A model generated the notes under the pieces. That model worked only from the letters and a program-made list of their open reading frames with translations. It had not been told where the DNA came from and did not search any database. Below are positions 23,369-34,300 of a DNA stretch of 64,000 bases, one piece after another (positions within the stretch are counted from its first letter, which is position 1; each line of letters begins with the position of its first letter). The stretch spans positions 37,390,793-37,454,792 of the forward strand of contig ML679966.1 of NCBI GenBank assembly GCA_007922225.1. Direction: 5' to 3'. The stretch comes from Emydura subglobosa. Taxonomy: Eukaryota > Chordata > Testudines > Chelidae. Both the position numbers and the translations under genes were made by a program.

Positions 23369-26300
23369 TGATGTCATTTTATTGGAGTGATATGTGTGCC
23401 ATATAAGAATTTGAAATATATTAACTTATGCCTGGCACATGTGGAAATGGTTTTAGTTAATTCACGTGCTTTGGTCCAATTTTGTAATTTGATTTCCAAT
23501 CCAATATTTCGTTTCCATTGCAGTTTAATGGGTGGTGATCATCTATCATTCCATTTAACAGATTTGTATACAATTTACAAATGTTTTTTCTGCCATAGTT
23601 GCCTGAAATACAGTACGATAAAGTTATATCTCATGAAATAAGTAACTTTGTTCTTTAAATATATTTATACTTAAGGCAATCAACAGAGTGACAGATAGAA
23701 ATTCTTGATAAAAGTCTCAGTCTTTCTTCTGCCTCCTTGAGATATAAAGGAACATTCATTCCTGGGTGAGATCATGAGTTAGGCAGCCTTCCGGGAGCAA
23801 GTTGGGTTTTTTTGCTGTTGGAGCAGGTATTTTGACTACTGTTCTTCTCTAACTTCAGGCCTAGAGTTTGGTATTCATTAAAATCCCTGATTACTTCCCC
23901 TTTTGCCTTTCTACTTCTACTGAATCAGGGATTTTGGAGAAATAACGTACCTATGCAGTGCTCCTGAATCAGTTGCCAAATGTGCACTTTTGCATCACCT
24001 AAAGCACTGTGTCAGCTGCAGATCCTAGTGAGTAGTTTCCATTGGCAATTAAACCTTAAACAAATAACCACTGGGTAAATTAAAGAGGCAGTTCTTCCAG
24101 ATAGACTTTCAATGAAGTTACTTTAGGGTCTAAATCTAGCAAACCCTTAACTCAGGAGACTAATCCTTGCTCCCATGAGTGGAGTGAGGTTATGCAGGAC
24201 TGATTCTAAATGTATACACAGCATCTATTAGAGTGTCTACAGGTGAGCATCATTTCCAGTTCTCTCTTTGCAACACTCAGGTGGATTACACTGCAGTTAA
24301 ATGTATTTTGCAAACTTACAAAAATGTTACAGCCAAGCAAAAATGCTTGAAAATTCCCTGAAGCTGAAATTTTGTCACAAAAGTCTTGTGAAATTTCTGC
24401 AAAAGCATTCAAGAGCAAAGCCTGTTTACAATATATGCTTTTTGCAACACTCTCTGGTTTCTACCTGCAAGGGTTCCTGCCTTGCTGCCCATCCAGTTGG
24501 GCTGGCCTGTGATCCTGCTGCCTACACAATGCGAGTAACTAATCTGCAGTACCTGGCAGTTCCTTCTTGGTGGGGAGCATGACGCTAAAAAGGATATGCT
24601 CCAATGACCTCACCACACCTTTAAGTTGTCTGGCTGGCTGAGGGAAAGGAAACTGTGCTTTCCAAGTTGGGGAGATAAAGGAACAGAAGGGGGGGGGGGA
24701 GGGGAAGGAATTCAGGGCTTCTATGAATAGTACAGGCAGGGAGCCAATTCCCCTTTCTTATAGCCCACCTTAACCCTCCTATGGGGGATGGGGGTGGATG
24801 ATAAAGTCCCAGCAATGGGCTGGCTGGGGGATCTGGATGGAAAAAGAGGAAGGGCTGGCAGAAGCCTTCTGGATAGTTATTGAATGAACATGGGATTACC
24901 TGCACTTGTACATTTTATCTGCCGGGTAGTCCTAGACCTCTAATAATAAAGTTGTGGCCTGATTAAAACCATATCAGGTGTCTCCTGTCCTTCTTTCAGT
25001 ATAGCAGGACAATGCAAGGATGACTAGAGTCATTAACTTTCTGTAAGCCTGGAACTTTCACTTTCTATATCCAATGATGGTATCATAACTCCTGTCAAAA
25101 GCTGATCATACTAAAAGCTGGTCTGTGGCATATAAAGACAATGTGGTGTATCCACTGGGTACCATACTAGTTCTTTCTTGGCAATCAAAACAGGGACCCC
25201 TTTAGGTCCTGCTGCATAATTCTGAGCTTGCATTTCTTGACCCTTTGGCTCACAATAGCTACTGTCAGTCTACCTGTATTATCCTCAGTGGTTTCAGTAA
25301 GTCAAAACAGGTAGGAAGCTGTCATTCAAACATCAAAAGTGATGGAAACCTTGTCTTTGTGATTCTTCTTCTTCATCTTCTTCTAGCTTTTAAAGTCTTC
25401 AGTTGAAATCAGAGTTTCACTGTGGTAAGTGTTATACATCTATATAGTCAGTCCTTTTCCTAAAAGACCATGCAGAGGATTCACTAACATATGAAGAATG
25501 TAGCCTCTCTAGTAATTCATTAACCACAGAAGACAACTGACTCATGCTTTTGAAAATTAGGATGTCCACCCCTAGTTTCTTAAGAGTGTTATCAATGAGA
25601 TGGCCAAATACTCTAGAGTCCACATTTGACCACACAGATGCCAGCCTCTTAATTGGTACAAAGTTGCTTTGCAGACCACAACAAAATGGCATGTAAACAT
25701 TTATGGTATTCGCACTTGCCAGACACTGGAATGTATTTTAAATGTAACAACATTTTGTTAAACAAGCTTAGAAACTCAGCGTTTGAGAGATTAAAAGAAA
25801 TTCCTGTTACTCTGGCTAGATCCGAGAGGTGTCAGTTCCACTAAGTGTCACTTTTTAGCCTTGAAGACATTTGAAACATTAGTCAGCATTACTGAGAGAA
25901 AATTAACAATCTGAGCAATCTGTCAAACAGCAGATACATACTACCATATCACCCTTGCAATAGATTGCAGCACCTTGTGCTGATGAGAAAGGACCTCTTC
26001 CCTGTATTCCAAAAGGAAAAAGCTTTGCCTGCAGATGTGTGTAACCCAAAGAGGGCTTTTGGTGCTTGTCAAATGGATTTTGAGCAAGTCCAAGAGGAAT
26101 GTAAATAAGTATGACTTCTCATCAAACATCAAAGAGATCGCTTTTCTTCCTTAAGGGTTTGGGAAGAGGTGATTTTTATTCAGATAATACGGTGGTTTAA
26201 GGCATGTATGTATACACACAAATAGTAAAATTCTCTGTACATATATCAAAATTCTCTATGGCTTCTTGGACTTCTAGCGCTTCTTAGAGTTGGGGACTGA

Positions 26301-26394
26301 TTGCACTGAGTGCACTGAGATCCTCAGATAAAAGGTGCTATAAAAATATTTGTAGTTTGCCAATTTTCAAAACCACAATCTCAAAAAAGGAGTT
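23369..26394. other. Unannotated stretch
   Basis: Contains a G-run at about 24690-24705 and several short frames (for example 25432-25692 minus) that match nothing I recognise. AT-rich, with no splice-bounded open segment found. Confidence 0.5.
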
Positions 26395-26460
26395 AAGGGC
26401 CAGTGTGCTTTTGAAAATTCCATTAGGTACCTATGTGCATGTTTAGGCAGCTAAAGTCTA
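26395..26460 (+). repeat. Fragment of 'tttgaaaatcccattaggca' foldback repeat
   Basis: Contains 'cttttgaaaattccattaggtacc' and 'gtttaggcagct', related to 37680-37780. It abuts the longer foldback element that follows. Confidence 0.45.
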
Positions 26461-26469
26461 TGACCTAGA

Positions 26470-26655
26470 TTTTAAAAAAGTGACTCCTAATTTTGTTGCC
26501 TTCATTTTTGGGTGCCCAAGATGAGCCACAAAAAGGGACCTATATTCCAGAGGGCAGGTGCTTAGCACTTTCTGAAAATCCCCTTTAAGGTGTCTCACAT
26601 TGTGCATCCAAACACTGACACATTCCAAATCAACAGTCACTTTGAAAATTGTACT
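26470..26655. mobile_element. Palindromic MITE-like foldback element, copy 1
   Basis: The left arm starts GATTTTAAAAAAGTGACTCC and the right arm, read as reverse complement, starts AATTTTCAAAGTGACT. The two 80-base arms match along their length with scattered substitutions around a centre near 26565. No coding content. Confidence 0.7.
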
Positions 26656-26953
26656 CACTGAGTCTTTCTGAAATGTTGATTGACTCTAAAGTCAAATAAC
26701 TGTGATAAAAGATGAACACTCACACTTATCAGCTAGGATTGGGTGAACTGGTTAAGATAATATAAGTACCAACCCAAGTTTTTACCCAAAACACAATCTG
26801 AGCAAGATTAATTTACTGAGATTTGAAGTAGTTTGCTTAACTGGTATTTCCAGCCAGGAAACACTGGAAAACCTCAATAAAAAGTAAAATCTCATGAGTT
26901 CCAGCTTGATACAAGACTAAACTAGTTCTTTGAGGAAGTCTGTCTCTCTGACC

Positions 26954-27144
26954 AAGATTTTCAAAAGTGATGAGAAATTTTGAATGCCACAATTTTTGGA
27001 TGCCAAACTTGGGGCTCCTTAAAGAGGTTTGAAGTTCAGAGGCTGGTACTTCACACTTTCTGAATATCAGATGCCCTTCAAGGTGCCTTGAGTAGGCTCT
27101 AAAATTGGAGGCTCCAGAATCATTAGCCACTTTTGAAAATCTTG
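26954..27144. mobile_element. Palindromic MITE-like foldback element, copy 2
   Basis: Terminal inverted repeats AAGATTTTCAAAAGTG (left) and the complement CACTTTTGAAAATCTT (right), with arms of about 90 bases. Same family and similar length as copy 1, 300 bases away. Confidence 0.75.
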
Positions 27145-27164
27145 CTTCTGTGCCTAAATTTGCC

Positions 27165-27335
27165 ACCTGTAAAATAGGGAAATAATAGTTCCTTTTTCTT
27201 ACCCGTTGTCTGTCTTGTCTATTTTGATTGTAAGCAATTCCTGAGCATGGGCTTACCATGTGTTTGTACAATACGACCGCAACCTAGGTTGGACAATAGG
27301 AGCATTACTATACCAATAAATAAATAAAGCTGGTA
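27165..27335 (+). repeat. SINE 3' tail
   Basis: Includes 'cctgtaaaatagggaaataatag' followed by 'gattgtaagcaattcctgagca', 'gtgtttgtacaatacgacc' and an A/T-rich end with 'aataaataaataaag'. This is the order of the 3' half of the turtle tRNA-derived SINE. The promoter half is missing. Confidence 0.6.
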
Positions 27336-29560
27336 ATAATAGCTATAGCCCCAAAATATTATAAACATGTATATATTGTAAATATGTATATATAATACAG
27401 ACCAGTGTTTGGAAAGTAACCTGTTTTATTAAATGGTTTTTAAATGATCATTAAATTGTTAAATAAAATTTATCTACAAATAAATAACAGTTTGCTGAAA
27501 ATAACATAGCCCTCTGACTTTTTCCATTTTTGTTGGGAGAGAAAATGCCTTAATTATGAGGTTTTGAATGTGGTATTGTTTAATAGATAGAGAAGGCTTA
27601 TCATGAGAGACATTTTTATGGTGGATCAGTGCACAGTAAAATGTACATTCTTAACCTTAAAACATGTTTAAAACACTCACATCAGTGTTAATGCATGTTT
27701 TTTTCACACCACACAGATCTCTTTGATAATAAGTACCTTTTCATAACAAAAGTATGTATTGCATTCAAAACACACATCAAGTTTGACACTGAACGGACAG
27801 CTGAAAGATTTAGCACAACACCCAGCAGCTGCGAATTGCTCAGATACAGCTTTATACATCTTTATTCCTATCAGGTGAACCTACCTTGCCTATAATTAAC
27901 CAGTAATATATTAATTTTTTTTTTTTAAATGGGGGCATATTCCCTGCCAGGAAGCTGAGTATTTTACAAGCCAGCTATAATGTTAGCTACAATATGAATC
28001 TACATACTAAAAATCTTTGCTAATTTATATTTAAGGTTACACCCATGATTCACATAATCCCTTATGTAACTGACATACAAGAATATTACAATTACAAAAA
28101 CAGTTAGCATTTACAAGTATGAAAATGACTCAATTAATATGTGAACAGAATTACCCGCTCTTGTTTTGCTCAGAAAACAAGGCCTATGATAACTCAATTG
28201 AACTTCTCTTTATTGCCATTTCTAGGGTTCATTCACAATTACGAAAGAAGGAATGAGACAGACTAGCTACCAAAAGGCATCCAGAAAAATATAATATTAA
28301 CATGTTGTGTGGTACTTGTTTTCAAAGCAGTAAGAATTATGTAAAAGTTTTAAACGAACTTTTTTTAATTACCTATTGTTTATCCATATAGTAATGAACT
28401 AGTCTTATCTATTTTGCTTTTACAAACAAAGCTGAAATCATAAATGATGCTTCTAAAACCAAACATCTTAGTTAAAAAAGAACAAAGAAGCTGTAGAAAT
28501 CATTACAAAAAGTCTTATAAAAGATACACATAGGAAATACTTAAAATTGCAGCTGGAGATAGGGTGAAGGGCAGCTGAATAAATAATTCTTAAGAATTTG
28601 AAACACAGAGATTCAGCTTTTTATCACATGCATTGGAATTCACTTTAATATCACTTGACCTCTTTCACAGAGTTTGTATTAAGGTTTTGTGGAAGACTTT
28701 TGGATCTCTTTCCAATTTTCAGGATAGTGATACTATGTAATGAGACATTGCAGAAAAAGAAAAAAAAAATTCAGTGCAACAGCCAGACATGGTGTATGTT
28801 TTAAAATCATCTGTTGGCAAAATCCAGAAAGGTAAAGAAGTTAGTACAGCTTTCATCGATCAGGTGATGTAGCTTATACATCAAGGAGACAGACAATGTA
28901 AACAAATGTAGCTTGCACTCCACTGTAATTTACACTTCCTTCTGGCTCTTTATGGTTAAATTACATCAGTTTAAGCTCCCTCACACATTGGTAAAGTGGG
29001 TGCAAGCATCCGGCAGGAAGTATGAGTATGAGTAAGGGAATCTAACTTACACATGACATGACATCTAAATTTGACACAGTCATATTTACTAGAGGTCAGG
29101 TTTTCAATCTGAAACCTTTCTGGTTGTGAATAGTGCTATTGATTTTGTTGATCTGAGATGACTAGCAGCAGTAGGCTTCATTGACCATTCAAACTTTTCT
29201 AGAGCCAGAAACCAGCTGGTTCAGTTTTCTGGATCTTTGGAGTACCAAGAGGGAGTGACTCCTCTCTTGAATTTGGTTCATTCCAGAGGATTGGGCAGCA
29301 AAAATCACTGTATTTTTATTTTAGTTAGGCATGATTTATTCCATCGTCACCTATTCTGTATGGTTCGCAGGCAAAGAAAGCATTTGCAAGACTTCATGAT
29401 TCAAACCTCTCTCTCTGCTGATGCCAAACTAACACAAAATATAAGCATCTTTTACGTGATGAAGCAATTTTAATCCAGATCTGCATCTCAACTTGGTAAC
29501 TTGGGTTTCTCTAGAGATCATAGGCTGCTGGGGAATTATCCATTAGTTAATATTCAAAAG
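27336..29560. other. Unannotated AT-rich stretch
   Basis: No gene, RNA or element recognised. Confidence 0.5.
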
Positions 29561-29569
29561 GGTGAAATA

Positions 29570-30200
29570 TAGGGGTGCCTGTCTGGCTGGTCCCTCCAGG
29601 ATTCGCCACCGGATGCATAGATGGTGCAGCTAGCAATGCAATAGCGAGTGACAGGCACCAGTCAAAAATCCTGTCTCCCTTTCGGAGCCCTAATGGCACC
29701 CATGGGTGGGGTAGTGTAACCCTTTGGGGGAAGAAAATGTCCCTAGAAAAGTCGATGAGCCAAAATGGATGAGCCAGAAACCTGTTGGCCAATGGTACCC
29801 ACACCACTGGGCCCACACCCATTTAGAAAAGGTGCAGTTGCAGATAAGGAGGGTGCTTCCTTTAACTTGGGGTGGTGTTCTGCCTTGAAGCTGAAGCAGA
29901 CCTATATCAATTGTTTTGACCTTTGTCTTGCCATTGGTGTTCTTTAGTCCCTTCAAAGAGAGAAGGTGGAGGGCCTATGGCAGCCCCTTCCCTCTTTGCT
30001 TTGTACACGTCAAAGGTCAGCGCTCGATGGTTGCTTGTCCTGGTGGGGAAGGACCCCAGTGTCAGCAGCGGCTCAGATGCCCAAGTGGCCCTATTTAGGG
30101 GTGACATACTTGTCGCAATTTGGGGAAGGCCCTAGAAAAGGAAGGCTAAAAAAAGCTCCCTTCTAACTTATTCTTTTCTGGCTCTAAAGGTCTACTGCTC
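29570..30200. other. GC-richer island of unknown origin
   Basis: Distinctly richer in G+C than its neighbours, with overlapping open frames of 60-90 codons on both strands (for example 29547-29822 minus, 29923-30135 plus). None resembles a known domain. It may be an old retroelement leader or LTR piece. Confidence 0.35.
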
Positions 30201-30303
30201 GCGCATTGCGTTCTTCTCCCACACTATTGTCAAGCCTTATTGACTGACTGACTTCATCAAGTTTCCTTTCATCTGTCAAGAGGTTGGATGGCCATATGAG
30301 ATA

Positions 30304-30662
30304 CAGAGCTGGGCAAAAATTTTAGAATGATTAGTTTATTTGATGAAAGGTGTAGTTTTGGGTCAACCAAACTATTCACAAATTTGACACAAATAATTTT
30401 GTCCATTCACAAAATGACCAGGAAGTGGAGGAGGTGCGGCTCCAACCCACTCCCCCTTATAAACTTTAGCCTAGTGGTTCGGGCACTCATCTGGGATTTA
30501 GGAGACCCAGGTTTAAATACCTACTCTGGAACAGACCTGAAATGAATTTTTTTGATTCACCAAAAATTCTATAAAATGTCCACCTGAAATGATTTATTAT
30601 TATTATGTTGATTTTTTGGAACTGCCACTGAACCAAAAAATTCAGTTATTGGCCCAGCTCTG
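30304..30662 (+). mobile_element. hAT-type MITE with tRNA-like core
   Basis: Terminal inverted repeats CAGAGCTGGGCAAAAATTTT (left) and the complement of GGCCCAGCTCTG (right). The interior carries a tRNA-like segment at 30465-30525. I could not find a convincing 8-bp target duplication (ATGAGATA versus GTCATACG), so flanks may have changed. The family is common in turtle DNA as I know it. Confidence 0.65.
30465..30525 (+). promoter_or_regulatory. tRNA-like A and B boxes (pol III promoter remnant)
   Basis: TAGCCTAGTGG at 30467-30477 fits the A-box consensus TRGCNNAGYGG exactly. GGTTTAAATAC at 30510-30520 matches the B box GGTTCRANTCC at most positions. Spacing is tRNA-like. It is part of a mobile element, not a tRNA gene: the acceptor and anticodon arms do not form. 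Confidence 0.6.
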
Positions 30663-32240
30663 GTCATACGTAGCAGCCAGTCATCAGAAGGTGTGGAGAG
30701 CTTGAGAATTCCTTCCTGTTCAGATTATTTTTAATATGTCATTTTATAATTTTTCAGAGGAAGGTGCTGGTCCCACAGACACCTTCAACTCCTATTAAAG
30801 TGCCCCTGAAGATGTTGGGTATCTATCACAAAGCAAACACAGCATGAAATATAAGTGCAGTCATTATTCAATATGGCAGCTAACAATTAACAAAACTGCT
30901 AAAAAAAATCCAAATCCGTTTATTAAAAAAAGCTTCAAAAACATGGTATCAATTATTTCACTTTCTTTAAAATATGTGTTGTCACCATGAAATGCCAGCC
31001 TTCAGCAACTAAAGGCATCACAAACCTTCTTTCCAGTAATGAGATCACATAAATGTCAGTGGAATAGTGAAATGCAAAATATGTCCATTAGCATTCATTG
31101 ATATTTGGCAGTCATCCATGCAAATTCAAACAGCATCGCTGTAGCGGTTCTTTAGAATGACAAGCTGGAAAGTGATGACTGCTCACCTGACATTTTTATT
31201 TGGAGAACAAATACCAACTAAAATAATACTGTTGGAGAAAGACTATTGTGCTATCAATTGTAGAAGAAAGATTATCTGATAGCCAAGAACTAACCATTTG
31301 TTATCTCAAATCAAGTTGTCACACGAGTAACTGCTAACGTACAACCGCTCTGCTAGAAACAGATATGAAATGATTGAAATGGAGGAAGAACTGTTTTAAC
31401 TCATTCACCATATTCTATAGTGCCAACTAGAGGCCATGTCTTATAGTTTGCAAATTACTACCATGCAAAAGTTTTCATCTCACTAGGATACTTATTTGTT
31501 ACTAGTAAGTTAACTCAGGTTTTGCTTGAATTCCTGCATACCTGCAAACCAATTCAGTCAGCAAGACCCAATTTTTCATGCAGCAGTTTGATCTAAGTTT
31601 CAGAATGGCTAAGTGAGGATACAACTTAAATAATTTTTTAAAAAGTATGCCAGCGAACAGGTTTTATACAAATAAATTGCAGACTCAGTGTAGTTTTGAA
31701 GCCCTATGTATTAAAAACTAAATCTGTTTTCTGCAATGAACTTGGAACTATTGCCCACACCCAGCCCAACTGTGTAATAAGATTATCTGACTCTTGGACA
31801 CGTCTGTAAAAGACAGTGTAGTCTATTTTGCTTTTCAGTTAGAGCTCCGATTAGAACAGAATTAAAGTGTTCTACCCAGCATGCCAGGCAGTTGGCCTTT
31901 TATGTGTCTTGTTTACTGACAGAAGAACCTGTTGCTACTGAATTTTAAAGGTCTTCCTGATAAGAGCTCTCACATACAGTCTTGACCCATCTTGTCATCG
32001 CTCAATCACTTTATATTCTGTAACTCATCTCACCATGTGGCAGGCAGCACAGTGAAGATCCTCTGTTGCCTGACACTGCTGATGAAAGTCTGAGAGGGGA
32101 AATGCCCTGCAGTTAAGGTCTCTTTTATCATCTCTGTAATTTTCCTACTTACAGATCAAAGGCAACCAAGGAAATTAACACCCCAAACCACTGAGTCTGT
32201 GCTTCATTACACAGTGTATTTACTAAAAGTCTAAATCATA
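30663..32240. other. Unannotated AT-rich stretch
   Basis: No gene or element recognised. One donor-like site at about 32145 on the minus strand lacks a good acceptor. Confidence 0.5.
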
Positions 32241-32247
32241 AAGATAC

Positions 32248-32334
32248 AGGAAAACCTCGTTGTTTTATCCGAGTTCTGCTGTGTCCACAAGAAATTGTTT
32301 GATTGCTACATCCAGTTGTAATATTAACAGTATT
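32248..32334 (+). mobile_element. Possible Tigger/mariner-like terminus
   Basis: 'CAGGAAAACCTCGTTGTTTT' at 32249 resembles the termini of pogo/Tigger-type elements (CAGTARAACCTCG...). No matching right terminus or transposase is visible, so this is tentative. Confidence 0.3.
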
Positions 32335-32415
32335 AATATTTCATTTGGAAATGTCCTAGAGGATATATTAATATTAGCAGTATATCCTCTAGGACATTTA
32401 CAAATGAAAAATATT
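32335..32415. repeat. Near-perfect 33/35-bp hairpin
   Basis: The left arm 32335-32367 and right arm 32381-32415 are reverse complements except for one mismatch and a 2-base length difference, with a 13-base loop. The inner 19 bases (AAATGTCCTAGAGGATATA) pair perfectly. Stem length and loop size are pre-miRNA-like, but a recent inverted duplication or MITE is equally possible. Confidence 0.85.
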
Positions 32416-32419
32416 TTTG

Positions 32420-34049
32420 TTAATCTTTTTAGGTCTGTCACATATACAGGTACACTTTCCACCTGGCCTCTGCATTCTACTAGGAAACTTGAAATAATGT
32501 TTGACTTTGACTTGCAGTGCTCTGTTAACATCTTTTGCAGGTTTCTAAACTTTTATCTCCTGATGTCTGAGGTTGTAACAAACTCCTTAAGAAAGATAGT
32601 AGGTTTTACTGCCATGGACACTGAGGAAAATTGCTTTCTTTTTGTCCGTTATCTATAATTTAATTTGCCAGAAAATAGTACCCAATCTTTCCATACATTC
32701 CTGCATTACACGCCTCAGTTTTCCCATATGTTGCCATTCTTATGCTCTTTCTTGTCACCAATTTTGTAGAGGGGCCACTCAGTGCATAAGGAACACTCTT
32801 TACTTCCAGTACTGAAGGTTGGGAATGTGCTACTTTATTCAACTATACACAAACAGAATTGAGGGAAAACACACACTAACTAAAACAGCAAGAAAAAGAG
32901 GACTGGAGCATGGCTCCAACTCATAATACTCTGAGTAACCCAGTTAATCTCTTAATGACCGCTTTACTATAACAATAATACAAAATAATAGGTCCTGTTT
33001 CAAATTTTACAAATTATGGGCTTGTTAAATATTGGACACAGTTTTTGAAATTACTGTGAACTGTACTAGCTAAAATTGCTAGTGACATTTGGAAAGACAG
33101 TTACTTTAACCATAGCTTTCCATTCTAAGCCAAAGTTTTGATTTTGCCCCTCACTTAACCAGCAACCAAAACCAAACCAAAACACAAGACAAAAAAACAA
33201 AAGCAGCCCTGAAAATGTGACAAATAAAAAACAGAAACCAAACACCTAGTGGTGTCTAAGCATTCTTACAAACATTTGAAAATCATTTTAATGTTGTAGT
33301 TCATAGATGTCAACACAAACTATCAATAAAAAATAGTATAAAAGATACCCCACATGAACTGTACTTTGAGTTATATAACAAGAGGATTTTTGGGGTGCGA
33401 TGTACTCTAGCATTTACAGCAACATTACATCCAATTCACAAAGTCTGGGCATGTCTTTCAGTACTACCACCACTTCTAATACTGCCACATAATCAAATTA
33501 GAATAGTTGTAGCATTCAGAGAACACAAATAGCACAAACTGATACAAAAGTAGTCCTTTAATATTGTAGAGGTGCTTGCCTGTTTTTGCCAAAGGAACAT
33601 CTCCAATAAAAGAAGACCATAATTCCCTGGTACCCACTATTAAGACAGCAAAGATCCAGTCAATGGGACAAACTACATTCCTAGCTCAGTCCCATTGTTC
33701 TCAGTGTTTGTTTATCAAGACTTCAAATACATTATAATAGCTTTTTAACAACAAGCAGAAATTTAGCACCTGGAACACAAAAGATAAATGTAGGTTCCTT
33801 TGATGCTTTGCAGAATACTTCCAAACATCTCCGCTAGTGTCCCGCACGCTATGTGACTCTTGCCCAAGAAGACAGTTCCAGTTCAGGATGTAAAGAGTTA
33901 TATTTGCTCAGAGATTTGTCAGGTCTATAATCTTGAACAACATTCCAAAGTAAGCCTAGTTTAAGCCTGTTTTTTACCACTAGGATAAGTAGCTAACATT
34001 CCATGAAACTCATACAAGAAGAAGAGAAAACAAGTAAATGTTTACTCAC
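32420..34049. other. Unannotated AT-rich stretch
   Basis: No gene or element recognised. Confidence 0.5.
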
Positions 34050-34083
34050 CAGCCTTCTCCTTTTCTGAAATAACTGGCATAGC
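34050..34083 (-). CDS. Candidate 34-nt exon of a minus-strand host gene
   Basis: Minus strand: pyrimidine tract CTTTCTTTTTTTTAG at the acceptor, 34 bases starting GCTATGCCAG and ending GAAGGCTG, then donor GTGAGTAAAC. Both sites are close to consensus, the best pair I found in the window. All three frames are open; in the frame compatible with the other candidate exons it enters in phase 1 and leaves in phase 2, encoding YASYFRKGEG. I do not recognise the protein. Short exons with strong sites can also be cryptic or unused. Confidence 0.45.
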
Positions 34084-34149
34084 CTAAAAAAAAGAAAGGT
34101 TGCATTTAAGAAAAGGTAACAAAACTAAACTCAAATATATTGTTATTAT

Positions 34150-34300
34150 TGATTTATCTAGGTTGTGGTCGTATCCAAAGGCTCTGAAGGGAACTGATAC
34201 CTCTGTGTAGTAGGCACTCTACAATCATACATGAAGACATAGTCCCTGCCTGAAAAGGCTTACAGTGTAATGTGAGAAAAAAAGATGCAACAAATGAGTG
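34150..34300 (+). repeat. SINE 3' tail
   Basis: Contains 'gtaggcactctacaatcatac', 'acatagtccctgcctgaaaa' and 'ggcttacagtgtaatgt', the degenerate turtle repeat tail (tag-gcactgtacaa / acagtccctgc / agcttacagtctaa). Confidence 0.6.

Noticed and set aside
30465..30525. Possible tRNA gene
   Set aside because: A and B boxes are present but no cloverleaf forms, and the segment is the core of an inverted-repeat mobile element.
32145..32190. Additional minus-strand exon with donor GTAAGTAGG
   Set aside because: Nearest acceptor (GACTCAG) has no pyrimidine tract. Open frame is only 39 bases.
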